Shown: one piece after another, positions 7,223-16,592 of the stretch
Numbering within the stretch: the stretch's first letter is position 1
Layout: each line of letters begins with the position of its first letter
DNA from: Planctomycetaceae bacterium
Lineage (GTDB): Bacteria > Planctomycetota > Phycisphaerae > UBA1845 > UTPLA1
NCBI GenBank assembly: GCA_006969385.1
Contig: CP030884.1
Span: 4,024,249 to 4,088,248 of the forward strand
Direction of reading: 5' to 3'
Length of the DNA stretch: 64,000 nt
Notes under the pieces: model-generated
What the model saw: the letters and a program-made list of their open reading frames with translations, nothing else
The model's database searches: none
What the model was told of the DNA's origin: nothing
Made by a program: the position numbers and the translations under genes

Positions 7223-9085
7223 ATGAACACCATGACCCAATTAGAAGCCGCTAAAAAAGGTATCGTGACGCCCGAAATGCTGCGCGTCGCCGTTCGTGAA
7301 AACCAAACCCCCGAATTCATCCGCGACGAAGTCGCCCGCGGCCGCCTCGTGATTCCGGCCAATGTTCGACACCTCGCGGGCAGTGGCGGTGCGGAGATCG
7401 GTGCTTCTTGGAAAGAAAAGCGCGATGGCGAGTTAAAGGCGATTGCGAACGGTATCCAAAATGGTGGTAAGTTGGAATTAAGAACTGCCCATGGAGAAAG
7501 CGGAGAAGAAGTTGCCCGCGGTCAAGAGTCCAACGGCAATGGTAACGGCGCGAGCCATTCTCAATTCGCCATTCTCAATTCTCAATTCAACTCTCCCACC
7601 GGCCATCCCGGTCATCGACCCGATGCAGCGCTGTGGGTAAACCAGACCGTCACGCAGCGCTGGTCGGTCATCAACGATCCTGAATATGCCAAAGGCGACG
7701 CCACGCCCAAGCGGCTCGATCCGATGGGCATCGGTCGCATGATCAGCACCAAGATCAACGCCAACATCGGTGCCAGCCCCGTCTCGTCGGGGACCCACGA
7801 AGAGGTCGAAAAGCTCAAGTGGGCCCAGAAGTACGGCGCCGATACGCTGATGGATCTCAGCACCGGCGGCAATTTAGACGAATGTCGTCAAGCGATCATC
7901 GACAACAGCACCATCCCGATCGGCACCGTCCCCATCTACAGCATGATCATCGGTCGCAGCATCGAAGATCTCGATTACGACACGATTTTGAAAGTCGTCG
8001 AACATCAAGCGCAACAAGGCGTCGATTACTTCACGATCCATGCGGGCATTCTCAAAGAAAATCTGCATCTGATTAAGAAACGCATCACGGGCCTCGTCTC
8101 GCGCGGCGGCTCGCTGTTGGCCAAGTGGATGCTCACGCACAACAAGCAAAACCCGATGTACGACCTGTTCGACGAGATCAGCGCCATCATGCGTCAATAC
8201 GACGTCACGTATTCCCTCGGCGACGGCGTGCGACCGGGGTGCTTGCGCGACGCGGGTGATGCGGCGCAGATTGCCGAACTCGAAGTGCTGGGCGAACTCA
8301 CGCAACGCGCGCGCGAGGCTGGCGTGCAAGTGATGGTCGAAGGCCCCGGCCACGTGCCGATGCATGAGATCGCCTGGAACATGCAAGTGCAACAGCGTGT
8401 GTGCGACGACGCGCCTTTTTATGTGCTGGGCCCGTTGGTGACCGACGTCTTCCCCGGTTACGACCATATCACCAGTTGCATCGGCGCGACCGAAGCGGCG
8501 CGGGCGGGGGCAGCGATGCTCTGCTACGTCACGCCCAAAGAACACGTCGGCCTGCCCAAAGCGCAAGACGTCAAGGAAGGCTGCATCGCCTACAAAATCG
8601 CCGCCCACGCGGGCGATGTGGCGCGCAACATTCCCGGCGCGATTCAATGGGATGACGACATGAGCCGCGCGCGTGCAGCGCTCAATTGGCCCAAGCAGTT
8701 TGAAATCGCGTTTGACGGTGAAACAGCCCGCGCGTTGCACGATGAAGATCTTGACGTCGATACCGACTTTTGCGCGATGTGCGGCCACGACTGGTGCAGC
8801 ATGCGCATCAGTAAGGAAATCACCGACTGGGCCAGCGGCAAGGCCGACGGTTTCGTGCCGCAAAGCAAAGCCGCCAAGAGCCCCGGCCTAACGGAAGAGC
8901 AGCGCATCCTGCTCGCCCAACGCGCCGCCGCCGAGGGCCTCGACGTCAAACCGGAAGACCTTACGCCCGAACAAATCCGCATGCTGGCGCACAAGGGTGC
9001 GAAGCTGGATTGCCACAGCGACGTCGCCGACGCGGACGCGGCGCAGCAGGTGCAAAGGGAATATGTGCAGGTTGGGTTGAAATGA
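7223..9085 (+). CDS. thiC: Phosphomethylpyrimidine synthase ThiC
   Basis: 620 residues. This radical-SAM enzyme converts aminoimidazole ribotide to HMP phosphate, the pyrimidine half of thiamine. The core from WVNQTVTQRW (near 138) through GIGRMISTKINANIGASPVSSG, the TIHAG region and LGPLVTDVFPGYDHITSCIGA is intact. The C-terminal iron-sulfur ligands are Cys517, Cys520 and Cys525 (CAMCGHDWC). A ribosome site GGAG precedes the ATG. Oddity: residues about 60-135 are low-complexity and include a SQFAILNSQF stretch encoded by an ATTCTCAATT repeat (7556-7590), apparently an in-frame insertion. The TPP riboswitch is not directly upstream. Confidence 0.97.
   Translation: MNTMTQLEAAKKGIVTPEMLRVAVRENQTPEFIRDEVARGRLVIPANVRHLAGSGGAEIGASWKEKRDGELKAIANGIQNGGKLELRTAHGESGEEVARGQESNGNGNGASHSQFAILNSQFNSPTGHPGHRPDAALWVNQTVTQRWSVINDPEYAKGDATPKRLDPMGIGRMISTKINANIGASPVSSGTHEEVEKLKWAQKYGADTLMDLSTGGNLDECRQAIIDNSTIPIGTVPIYSMIIGRSIEDLDYDTILKVVEHQAQQGVDYFTIHAGILKENLHLIKKRITGLVSRGGSLLAKWMLTHNKQNPMYDLFDEISAIMRQYDVTYSLGDGVRPGCLRDAGDAAQIAELEVLGELTQRAREAGVQVMVEGPGHVPMHEIAWNMQVQQRVCDDAPFYVLGPLVTDVFPGYDHITSCIGATEAARAGAAMLCYVTPKEHVGLPKAQDVKEGCIAYKIAAHAGDVARNIPGAIQWDDDMSRARAALNWPKQFEIAFDGETARALHDEDLDVDTDFCAMCGHDWCSMRISKEITDWASGKADGFVPQSKAAKSPGLTEEQRILLAQRAAAEGLDVKPEDLTPEQIRMLAHKGAKLDCHSDVADADAAQQVQREYVQVGLK
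7556..7590. repeat. ATTCTCAATT-type short repeat inside thiC
   Basis: ATTCTCAATT occurs at 7557-7566 and 7571-7580, followed directly by CTCAATT. Read on the minus strand these are units of GAATTGAGAAT. They code in frame for SQFAILNSQF within a poorly conserved part of thiC. Such A/T-rich repeats usually lie between genes in bacteria, so a repeat insertion that kept the frame is the likely origin. Confidence 0.7.
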
Positions 9086-9143
9086 CAGAATGACGGTTAA
9101 CGTTGCATTCGGGATCGAGGGCAGGCGCTTTATACTTGGGTCG

Positions 9144-9716
9144 TTATGACGGCGCTTGCGGCCACTCGTGCTTGAGCATGCTGTATAGCATCGAGTCAAA
9201 CCAAGCGTCATCGACCTTCACGTTTTCGCGCAGGCGTCCCTCGCAACGAAAGCCGAGCTCCTCAGTCAGGGTTATCGCTTCGACATCGCGCGCGTCGACT
9301 TGCGCTTCGACACGGTGCATCCGCATCGGGCCGAATGCCAACTCCGTTATCGTTCGGACCGTTTCGGCAACATGGCCGCAGGCCCAATCGGTCGGTGGCA
9401 TCAGCGCGTGTAGCCGAATGTACCGATCGATCGGGTGGTAATCGAACAGGCTGGCGGTGCCGATGAGACAATTCGATGACCGCAAAACGACACCCCATAC
9501 GAAGAACGTCTGATTGGCAAAGCCGCGATGGGTATGCTTGACCCAATCGGCGGCTGTACATTCATCGAGCCACTCGGGCGGTGCGCTATATCTTAGGGTG
9601 GCAGGGTCGCGGTGAAGCGCAAAGAGCTGATCGGCATCGTCGAACTGCAATCTTCTTAGCGTGAGCCGCTCGGACTCAATGGTGGGCAGCAATTTGGTGT
9701 CGAAAACTCGGTGCAT
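9144..9716 (-). CDS. GNAT N-acetyltransferase, RimJ/RimL type
   Basis: 190 residues with the RimJ/RimL layout: the opening ESERLTLRRLQFDDADQLF (near residues 14-32), the strand IGTASLFDYHPIDRYIRLH, and the C-terminal half ITELAFGPMRMHRVEAQVDARDVEAI followed by LGFRCEGRLRENVKVDDAWFDS. This acetyl-CoA fold transfers acetyl groups to protein N-termini or small molecules, and the substrate is unknown. The acetyl-CoA loop is weak (WACGHVAE, near residues 111-118), as is common in this subgroup. It is convergent with thiC. Confidence 0.85.
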   Translation of the reverse strand: MHRVFDTKLLPTIESERLTLRRLQFDDADQLFALHRDPATLRYSAPPEWLDECTAADWVKHTHRGFANQTFFVWGVVLRSSNCLIGTASLFDYHPIDRYIRLHALMPPTDWACGHVAETVRTITELAFGPMRMHRVEAQVDARDVEAITLTEELGFRCEGRLRENVKVDDAWFDSMLYSMLKHEWPQAPS

Positions 9717-10014
9717 GCTTAATCTTTGGGGTTCATCTGATGGCGATCGTGTCTGCCGCCCGTGTTGACTTAGCCTACATCGGCAGGCGAATTGCCTATA
9801 CTACGACTCTTCAATCGGAAAGCTAGACGAATTCATAACGACGATAGAGGTTGGTAACTGCGTAGGACTGGCACGCAAAGACCGATTCCGCTGAACATTG
9901 TTGAGAAATTTTACATTTTGCTACTGAGTTGATTGACTGGAACTTCAGTATTTCCTAATCTCGTTGTTTCGCGGAGTGTTGTTTTTGAGCTTGGACGTTG
10001 GAGTACTCGCGGAG
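9717..10014. other. Divergent intergenic region, no feature recognised
   Basis: About 300 bases separate the leftward acetyltransferase from the rightward SseB-like gene. It is AT-rich and should contain both promoters, but I could not pair convincing -35 and -10 boxes. No repeat, RNA or additional gene is seen. Confidence 0.35.
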
Positions 10015-10509
10015 ATGTTCTCGTTTCTATCAAAGCTAGACCCGCGCGATAAGCTCGTGGCGGCATCGCGGCAAACGAATCGACAAGCATTTATCGAAAT
10101 TCTGTGTTTCGCGGAGATATGGATACCAACTGCCAACAAAGAAAAGGGGTTAGATGCATCCACTGCGACTGATGAGCAGATAATCGATCATTTAGAGAAT
10201 GCCGTCAGGTCGATGGATGCAGCTGAAGAATCTCAACCATTGGTCTATGAGGACAACGGTCGTCGCAGATTGCCATTCTTTAGCAAAAGAAAGTATCTTC
10301 AGACATTTGCCGGGGAGTATTCAAAAAAAAGAAACATGATCGAGGCCGTTCATTTTATTTCCGTCGAGGGACTCGTGTTGGGCGGGTTCATGGAGGCGTG
10401 CGACGAATTTGTACTAAATGATTCGACCAATACTGAGTTTTGCTTGTCGGAACGTGATAAACATCTACTTGGTTCGATTTGGAATGCGGCAAGAGACGCT
10501 GGGGTTTAA
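10015..10509 (+). CDS. SseB-like protein (tentative)
   Basis: About 164 residues from the ATG at 10015. An open frame extends back to 9964 but begins with hydrophobic residues lacking support. The segment from LVYEDNGRRRLPFFSKRKYLQTFAGEY resembles the SseB N-terminal domain, where a user-supplied value is compared with a stored one (pattern of a short strand, a Gly-Arg turn, then LPFFS). No signal peptide is present. The base composition is AT-rich relative to gcvP. The assignment rests on pattern memory only. The function of such proteins in bacteria is poorly known. Confidence 0.45.
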   Translation: MFSFLSKLDPRDKLVAASRQTNRQAFIEILCFAEIWIPTANKEKGLDASTATDEQIIDHLENAVRSMDAAEESQPLVYEDNGRRRLPFFSKRKYLQTFAGEYSKKRNMIEAVHFISVEGLVLGGFMEACDEFVLNDSTNTEFCLSERDKHLLGSIWNAARDAGV

Positions 10510-10733
10510 TTAAGCGTTCTGCATACCGACAAGCTCAGACGTGGTGCTTCTCCGTGTCGAAAAGTGATGCAGTGAAGCGGATTTAGTGTCTTGCTCCCTC
10601 CCTCCATCTACCTTGGCGGATTCACCACTTCCCGGCTAAACTACTGTAAATAAAGGCTTTGCCCGGTGCCGCCCGTGCTGTTGGGCGGGCCGACTTAACC
10701 CTGCGAATTCCTAACCGGAGCGACCGCACCGCT

Positions 10734-13622
10734 ATGCCTACCGATGTCATGAAGCCCGTCTCGTTGGCCAGCAACACCGATACCTTCGCCAGCCGCCACC
10801 TCGGTCCGTCCGCCGACGATGTGAAAGCCATGCTGGCAACCCTCGGTTTCGACAACATGAACGACTTCATCGCGAAGGTCGTGCCCGCCGACATTCGCCT
10901 GAAGAAGCCGCTCAAGCTGCCCGATGCGCTGACCGAACGCGAGATGATCGACGAGCTGGTCGAGATCGCCAGCGAGAATGAGGTCTTTCGCTCGCTGATC
11001 GGCATGGGCTATCACGACACGCTCACGCCCGCCATCATTCAACGTAATATTTTTGAAAATCCCGGTTGGTACACGCAGTACACGCCGTATCAGGCCGAGA
11101 TCGCGCAGGGCCGGCTCGAGGCACTGCTCAACTTTCAAACCATGGTCGGCGATATGACCGGCTTGGAGGTGGCCAACGCCTCGCTCCTCGACGAAGCCAC
11201 CGCCGCCGCCGAAGCCATGGGCATGTGCCATCGTGCGGTAAAGGGCGATCGCAATCGGTTCCTTATCGCCGATGACTGCCACCCGCAAACGATAGCCGTG
11301 GTTAATACGCGCGCCGAGCCGTTGGGCATCGACGTCGAAACCATCGACGCCGAGTCGGTCGGCAACATCGGCGAAGATGTGTTCGCGGTGCTCGTGCAAT
11401 ACCCCGCCACCGACGGTCGTCTGATCGACTACTCCGGTTTGGTCGAAAAAGCCCACGCCGCTGGCGCGCTGGTGATCTACGCGACCGACCTGTTGGCGCT
11501 CACGCTCTTTAAGACGCCGGGCGAGTTCGGTGCCGATGTCGCCATCGGTAACTCGCAGCGCTTCGGCGTGCCGCTCGGCTACGGTGGTCCACACGCCGCC
11601 TTCATTGCTGCCAGGGACGAACATAAGCGGCAATTGCCGGGTCGGCTGGTCGGCGTATCGAAAGATGCGCAAGGTAACTCGGCCTATCGCCTCGCCATTC
11701 AAACGCGCGAACAACACATTCGCCGTGAAAAGGCCACGAGTAACATATGCACTGCCCAAGTGCTGCTCGCAATCATGGCCAGCATGTACGCCGTTTATCA
11801 CGGCCCCGAAGGCCTCAAGCGCATCGCCAAACGCGTGCACGGTTGGGCGGTGATTCTTGCGGAAGCATTGAGCGAGGCTGGTGAAGAGGTCTTGAGCGAT
11901 CGATTCTTCGATACGCTGCGGGTGCGGCCCACGACGCATTCCGTTAATGACGTGATGGCCGCCGCCGCCGAAGTCGGTATCAACCTGCGCGAGTTTGGCG
12001 ATGGCACGATTGGTATCGCGCTCGACGAAAAAACCGACGGCGAAGAAATCGCCGCGCTGATTGAATGTTTCGGTGGTCGCGTTTCTGAAATCACCGCCGA
12101 TTCATTGGAACAGGGTAGCGAAGCCTCGGCCCGCTCGGTGTTGGCGCGCTCGTCTGCCTTCCTCGATCACCCGGTGTTCAATAGCTATCAATCCGAAACC
12201 GAGATGCTGCGTTACATCTATCGTTTGCAACAGCGCGACTTGTCGTTGGCAACGTCGATGATTCCGCTCGGCAGTTGCACGATGAAACTCAACGCGACGA
12301 CCGAGATGCTGCCGGTTACCTGGCCGCACTTTGGCGCGTTGCATCCGTTCTGCCCCGACGATCAAGCGGGCGGCTATATGGCGCTGTTCGAAACGCTATC
12401 CGATTGGCTGGGCGAAATCACCGGCCTGCCGGGCGTTTCCTTACAACCCAATGCCGGCGCTCAAGGCGAATACGCGGGTCTATTGGCGATTCGGGGGTAT
12501 CACCGGGCGAACGGGGCGACTCAAAGAGACGTGTGTCTAATTCCGATGTCAGCCCACGGCACCAATGCGGCCAGCGCCGTGATGGCGGGCATGCGCGTGG
12601 TGCCCGTCGAGATCGACAAGGCCGGCGCGATCGATGTCGAAGACTTGCGTAATAAGGCCGAGCAACATCGCGACGCGCTGTCGGCATTGATGCTGACGTA
12701 TCCGTCCACGGCGGGCGTCTTCGAAGAGGGCGTGCGCGACATTTGTGCGTTGATTCACGAACACGGTGGCCAGGTGTATATGGATGGTGCCAACATGAAC
12801 GCGCAAGTCGGGCTCTGTCGCCCCGGCGATATGGGCGTCGATGTATGCCACCTGAATCTGCACAAGACCTTCTGCATTCCGCACGGCGGCGGTGGCCCGG
12901 GCATGGGCCCCATCTGTGTGAAACCGCATCTCGAACCGTTCCTGCCCGGCCATCCTTTGGATGAGGTTGCCGAAAACGGCGTCGGCGCCATCTCGGCCGC
13001 ACCGTATGGCAGCCCCAGCATCTTGCCGATCAGCTTTGCCTACATCGGCATGATGGGCGAAGCCGGTCTGAAGCGTGCTTCCGAAATCGCCGTGCTCAAC
13101 GCCAACTACATGGCCGCGCGGCTGGCCGATCACTATGAGTTGATCTATGCCGGCAAACACGGCTTCAACGCGCACGAGTTCATTATCGATTGTCGTGGCT
13201 TTGATAAATCCGCCGGCATCAAAATCGACGATATCGCCAAGCGACTGATCGATTACGGCTTCCATGCGCCGACCATGTCGTGGCCGGTGATGGGCACGCT
13301 GATGATCGAGCCGACGGAGAGCGAATCGAAGGCCGAACTGGATCGCTTCTGCGATGCCATGATTGCCATTCGCAGCGAAATCCGCGCCATCGAAGAAGGC
13401 AAGGCCGATCGCGAAGATAACGCGCTCAAACACGCGCCGCACACGGCCGAGATGACCACCGCCGACGACTGGCCCCATGCCTATTCGCGCCAACAAGCCG
13501 CCTTCCCGCTCGACTGGGTACGCGGTCGCAAGTTCTGGCCCGCCGTCGCCCGCGTGGATAATGTCTGGGGCGATCGGAACCTGTTCTGCACGTGTCCGGA
13601 TATGGAAGATATGGCGAGTTAA
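10734..13622 (+). CDS. gcvP: Glycine dehydrogenase (decarboxylating), P-protein
   Basis: 962 residues from the ATG at 10734, the full length of the single-chain (P1-P2 fused) P-protein. It decarboxylates glycine with pyridoxal phosphate and passes the aminomethyl group to lipoyl-H protein. The N-terminal FASRHLGPSADDVKAML and the GMGYHDT region are standard. The PLP lysine is Lys711 in HLNLHKTFCIPHGGGGPG, with the glycine-rich loop following. No gcvT or gcvH is adjacent, and no glycine riboswitch was seen in the 224 bases upstream. The long antisense frames over this gene are shadows. Confidence 0.97.
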   Translation: MPTDVMKPVSLASNTDTFASRHLGPSADDVKAMLATLGFDNMNDFIAKVVPADIRLKKPLKLPDALTEREMIDELVEIASENEVFRSLIGMGYHDTLTPAIIQRNIFENPGWYTQYTPYQAEIAQGRLEALLNFQTMVGDMTGLEVANASLLDEATAAAEAMGMCHRAVKGDRNRFLIADDCHPQTIAVVNTRAEPLGIDVETIDAESVGNIGEDVFAVLVQYPATDGRLIDYSGLVEKAHAAGALVIYATDLLALTLFKTPGEFGADVAIGNSQRFGVPLGYGGPHAAFIAARDEHKRQLPGRLVGVSKDAQGNSAYRLAIQTREQHIRREKATSNICTAQVLLAIMASMYAVYHGPEGLKRIAKRVHGWAVILAEALSEAGEEVLSDRFFDTLRVRPTTHSVNDVMAAAAEVGINLREFGDGTIGIALDEKTDGEEIAALIECFGGRVSEITADSLEQGSEASARSVLARSSAFLDHPVFNSYQSETEMLRYIYRLQQRDLSLATSMIPLGSCTMKLNATTEMLPVTWPHFGALHPFCPDDQAGGYMALFETLSDWLGEITGLPGVSLQPNAGAQGEYAGLLAIRGYHRANGATQRDVCLIPMSAHGTNAASAVMAGMRVVPVEIDKAGAIDVEDLRNKAEQHRDALSALMLTYPSTAGVFEEGVRDICALIHEHGGQVYMDGANMNAQVGLCRPGDMGVDVCHLNLHKTFCIPHGGGGPGMGPICVKPHLEPFLPGHPLDEVAENGVGAISAAPYGSPSILPISFAYIGMMGEAGLKRASEIAVLNANYMAARLADHYELIYAGKHGFNAHEFIIDCRGFDKSAGIKIDDIAKRLIDYGFHAPTMSWPVMGTLMIEPTESESKAELDRFCDAMIAIRSEIRAIEEGKADREDNALKHAPHTAEMTTADDWPHAYSRQQAAFPLDWVRGRKFWPAVARVDNVWGDRNLFCTCPDMEDMAS

Positions 13623-13780
13623 GCATTTGCGATGCATTTGAAAAATGGGCTTCCGCTCATGGCCGAGCCAGCCAAATCAGAGCGGAGCCCTCTTATCAGA
13701 GCCGCGCCCGTAAGGAAGCAGTCAGCGTCACACGTCGCGGGGTGCTACAGCAAGCCGCGCGACCGATTAGCAAGAGACCC

Positions 13781-13804
13781 CCTGCAAACCGTTGCCACAG
13801 TGCG
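13781..13804 (+). repeat. Dispersed repeat, GCAAACCGKTKCCACAG type, copy 1
   Basis: The core TGCAAACCGTTGCCACAGTG matches the copies at 13813-13838 and 26911-26936 with a few substitutions. Function unknown. Confidence 0.5.
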
Positions 13805-13812
13805 GCAGATAC

Positions 13813-13838
13813 CGGTTGCAAACCGGTTCCACAGCGCA
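13813..13838 (+). repeat. Dispersed repeat, copy 2
   Basis: The core TTGCAAACCGGTTCCACAGC differs from the 26911-26936 copy at two positions over about 20 bases (TTGCAAGCCGGTGCCACAGC there). It contains a small inverted repeat CCGGTT/AACCGG. Confidence 0.55.
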
Positions 13839-14009
13839 GAGCTGATCGCGTGCCGAATGCGGCGCGCGACCAACGCCGGATCATCATCGCGATTGCAAAA
13901 TTTCTTCCAACTTATGCCGTGACGACTATCCACCTTTGTCGCACAATTTCGTTGGAGGCCACCTGCGGCTCCCACGTTTGGATTGTGAACCATACGAGAG
14001 AGGTGCCAT

Positions 14010-15683
14010 TTGTACGCTGCCATCCCTAACCGACTCGTTAAACTCTCCGTTGCCATCGCCGCCTTCGGCCTTTTCGCCGTCGGCTGCGCCCAACCCCAAG
14101 CCCCGCGCGTGATGCGCACCAGCGGCGACGCCAAACTCTTCTCCGGCATGGGGAACCATCGCCGCGCGGTAACGACTGCCGACCCGCTGGCGCAGCAGTT
14201 CTTCGATCAGGGCCTTACCTGGGCCTATGCGTTTAATCACGACGAAGCGATCCGTTCCTTTACCGAAGCGGCGCGGCTCGATCCGAATTGCGGCATGGCT
14301 TGGTGGGGTATCGCGCTGTGCAACGGTCCGCACATCAACAAGCCCGACCTGCCCGAAGAACGCGCAGCGGCCGCGTGGTCGGCTTTGCAAAAGGCCGTCG
14401 CGCTACAGAAGACACTGACGCCCGTCGAGAGCGATTTGATATACGCGTTGGAGTCGCGCTACAGCAGCAATTTCAAAACCAACCGTGCGGTGCTCGACTA
14501 CGCCTATGCCAAAATAATGGAGCAGCTATGGCGCTACTACCCTGATGACGACGACGTTGGCACATTGTACGCCGAATCATTGATGAATTTGCACCCATGG
14601 GACCTATGGACGCATGCGGGCGATCCCAAGGAAGATACCGAAGAGATTCTCGCGGTGCTCGAACGCGTGATGCAACTCAATCCCAACAACCCCGGTGCCA
14701 ATCACCTTTACATCCACGCCGTGGAAGCGGCGCAGCCCGAACGCGGGCTCGAATCGGCCCGTCGCCTCTGCAATATGGTGCCGGGCAGCGGTCACCTGCT
14801 GCACATGCCCTCGCATATTTATGTGCTGACGGGCCGGTGGGACGAAGCGGCCGCCCAAAACCGCAAAGCCATCAAATCCGATACGGCTTACCGCACTATA
14901 GTGCCGCGCCAGGGCTTCTATTCGATTTACATGCAACACAACGATCACATGCTCAGCTTCGCCTCGATGATGAGCGGTCGTTATGCCGAAGCGTTGGAAG
15001 CGGCGACCAACGCCATGCCGCCCGCCGACAATAAGGAGATGGCTTCGTTCGTCGATCCGTGGCTCAGCGTGCGCTACGACGTGCACAAGCGTTTCGGTCG
15101 CTGGGACGACATGCTCGCCGAGCCCGAACCGGCGGCGCACCTTCCGATCACGAACACGTGGTATCACTTCCATCGCGGTATCGCCCACGCGGCCAAGGGC
15201 GAAGTCGCCGACGCCCGGCGCGAACAACGACTGTTCCGCGAGCATCGCAACAAAGTCGCGCCGGACGCATTGATGGGCATCAACAAGGTGCACAAACTAT
15301 TCGATATCGCCGATGTGTTTCTCGAAGGTGAAATCGCTTACCGGCAGGGAAATATCGACGACGCCGTCGTCCAACTAAGAAAAGCCATCCAACTTGAAGA
15401 CGCGCTGATCTATATGGAACCGCCCGAGTGGGTGCAGCCGGTACGGCATACGCTCGGTGCGGTATTGCTTAGCGCCAAGCGCCATGAAGAAGCCGCCGAG
15501 GCGTATCGTCAAGATCTAGAAAATTGGCCCGGCAACGGTTGGTCGCTCTACGGCTTGCAGCGCTGCATGGAAATGGCCGGCGACGACAACGCGGCCCAAC
15601 AGTACGCACGGCAGTTTCAACGAGCATGGGCTACAGCGGATACGCCGATCGGCTCGAGTTGTAAGTGTATTCCGAATACATAG
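14010..15683 (+). CDS. TPR-repeat lipoprotein
   Basis: 557 residues starting at a TTG at 14010, with GAGAGG six bases upstream. The signal peptide has a basic start, a hydrophobic core (LSVAIAAFGLFAVGC) and lipidation Cys26. Tetratricopeptide-like helices follow: AYAFNHDEAIRSFTEAARLDP near residues 70-90, further pairs ending in LNPNNPGANHLYIHAVEA, and C-terminal repeats around residues 440-530. The histidine-rich YIHAVEA and HMPSHIY stretches recur in planctomycete homologues of this type. It probably acts at the cell surface as a scaffold, and partners are unknown. No catalytic domain is evident. Confidence 0.85.
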   Translation: MYAAIPNRLVKLSVAIAAFGLFAVGCAQPQAPRVMRTSGDAKLFSGMGNHRRAVTTADPLAQQFFDQGLTWAYAFNHDEAIRSFTEAARLDPNCGMAWWGIALCNGPHINKPDLPEERAAAAWSALQKAVALQKTLTPVESDLIYALESRYSSNFKTNRAVLDYAYAKIMEQLWRYYPDDDDVGTLYAESLMNLHPWDLWTHAGDPKEDTEEILAVLERVMQLNPNNPGANHLYIHAVEAAQPERGLESARRLCNMVPGSGHLLHMPSHIYVLTGRWDEAAAQNRKAIKSDTAYRTIVPRQGFYSIYMQHNDHMLSFASMMSGRYAEALEAATNAMPPADNKEMASFVDPWLSVRYDVHKRFGRWDDMLAEPEPAAHLPITNTWYHFHRGIAHAAKGEVADARREQRLFREHRNKVAPDALMGINKVHKLFDIADVFLEGEIAYRQGNIDDAVVQLRKAIQLEDALIYMEPPEWVQPVRHTLGAVLLSAKRHEEAAEAYRQDLENWPGNGWSLYGLQRCMEMAGDDNAAQQYARQFQRAWATADTPIGSSCKCIPNT

Positions 15684-15728
15684 GCGACAATTTTGTGGCT
15701 GCCTGCCTAGGCGTTATCATAAGAGCCT

Positions 15729-16592
15729 ATGTTGGAGATTAAGCCGAGAGGTGAACATTTTAGGCACGCGGGTGAACTGCAGTCGAACTACGATGGCTTT
15801 GATCCGCGGTCATCGGAGTTCGATGAGCGACAGGTCCTGATCGACTTGCGCGATTGCGAATTTGTTCGCCCGCCGGCCGCTCTTTGGGCGCTCACTTTCT
15901 TGGCGTTGGCCAGCAAACGGGGGGCCGATTGTGAGCTATTGGTCCCGCTGAACTTCGGTGTGGCAAGCTATTTAGCCGGGCTGGGGCTGTATGCGGAACT
16001 GAAGAAGTTTGGAATTCGTGTGGATGATCGCGATCTGGGGGCCAACGCGGGTGAAAATGTGGTCTTACCCATTACAAGCTTCTTCACGACATCAGACGCG
16101 ACGGAAGTAAATAATCGCGTATTTGAATCTTTGCAGAATAATGAGCGCGGTGGGGCCGATCTAATCTCGACGGTCACGGAGTTATTCGGAGAACTCAGCT
16201 TTAACGCGGTTCAGCATAGTGAATCGGAGGTTGGTGCGTTCGCGTGCATCCAGTTCTTTCGCTTTTCCACAGGAACGACGTTTACGTGTGCGGTTGCCGA
16301 CGGTGGCATCGGTGTATTTGAGAGCTTGCGGAAAAATCCCACGCATCGATCCCGTATCAATTATGATTGGGATGCGTTGGAGCTAGCTGTTCGTGAACGT
16401 GTTAGTGGGACGGACGATCCTCACCGTGGAATTGGGCTCTATGGCGTAAGCGAAGATGTGCGACAGCCCGGTCGTACCTTACGTTTGCATTCGGGCATAG
16501 GTTCGCTCGAAATCAATGAGGAGCTGGAGATGTCGGCCCGTAGGACGCGATTGTTCCCGGGAACCCTCGCATACTTGTCGATTCCTGTATAG
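15729..16592 (+). CDS. HATPase-domain protein with N-terminal STAS-like region
   Basis: 287 residues, no membrane span. The C-terminal half has the GHKL ATP-binding boxes: N-box ELSFNAVQHS (Glu155, Asn159), G1 box ADGGIGVFESL (near 190-200) and G2 box PHRGIGLYGV (near 231-240). The N-terminal part, VLIDLRDCEFVRPPAALWALTFLA, resembles a STAS-like strand-helix unit. There is no histidine-kinase dimerisation domain, so an anti-sigma-factor-like or regulatory ATPase/kinase role is likelier. Its stop overlaps the start of a small STAS-like protein by one base, implying a cotranslated regulatory pair like anti-sigma/anti-anti-sigma modules. Confidence 0.75.
   Translation: MLEIKPRGEHFRHAGELQSNYDGFDPRSSEFDERQVLIDLRDCEFVRPPAALWALTFLALASKRGADCELLVPLNFGVASYLAGLGLYAELKKFGIRVDDRDLGANAGENVVLPITSFFTTSDATEVNNRVFESLQNNERGGADLISTVTELFGELSFNAVQHSESEVGAFACIQFFRFSTGTTFTCAVADGGIGVFESLRKNPTHRSRINYDWDALELAVRERVSGTDDPHRGIGLYGVSEDVRQPGRTLRLHSGIGSLEINEELEMSARRTRLFPGTLAYLSIPV

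Larger units (their letters stand above)
13623..14009. other. Intergenic region with dispersed repeats
   Basis: About 390 bases between gcvP and the TPR lipoprotein gene. Two related repeats occur (13781-13804 and 13813-13838). A block near 13692-13730 carries ATCAGAGCCGC, also seen near 37430. Open frames here, for example 13632-13922, have no protein-like features and are not called. A GAGAGG ribosome site at the right end belongs to the next gene. Confidence 0.5.

Noticed and set aside
7874..8863. 329-codon antisense frame over thiC
   Set aside because: A shadow of thiC's codon bias; no ribosome site and no recognisable domain.
10510..10733. Glycine riboswitch upstream of gcvP
   Set aside because: None of the conserved blocks of the element could be located.
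10695..13637. Long leftward frames over gcvP (414 and 362 codons)
   Set aside because: High third-position GC opens antisense frames; gcvP is complete and canonical on the plus strand.
13632..13922. 96-codon rightward frame in the repeat region after gcvP
   Set aside because: Covers repeats; translation has no protein-like pattern.
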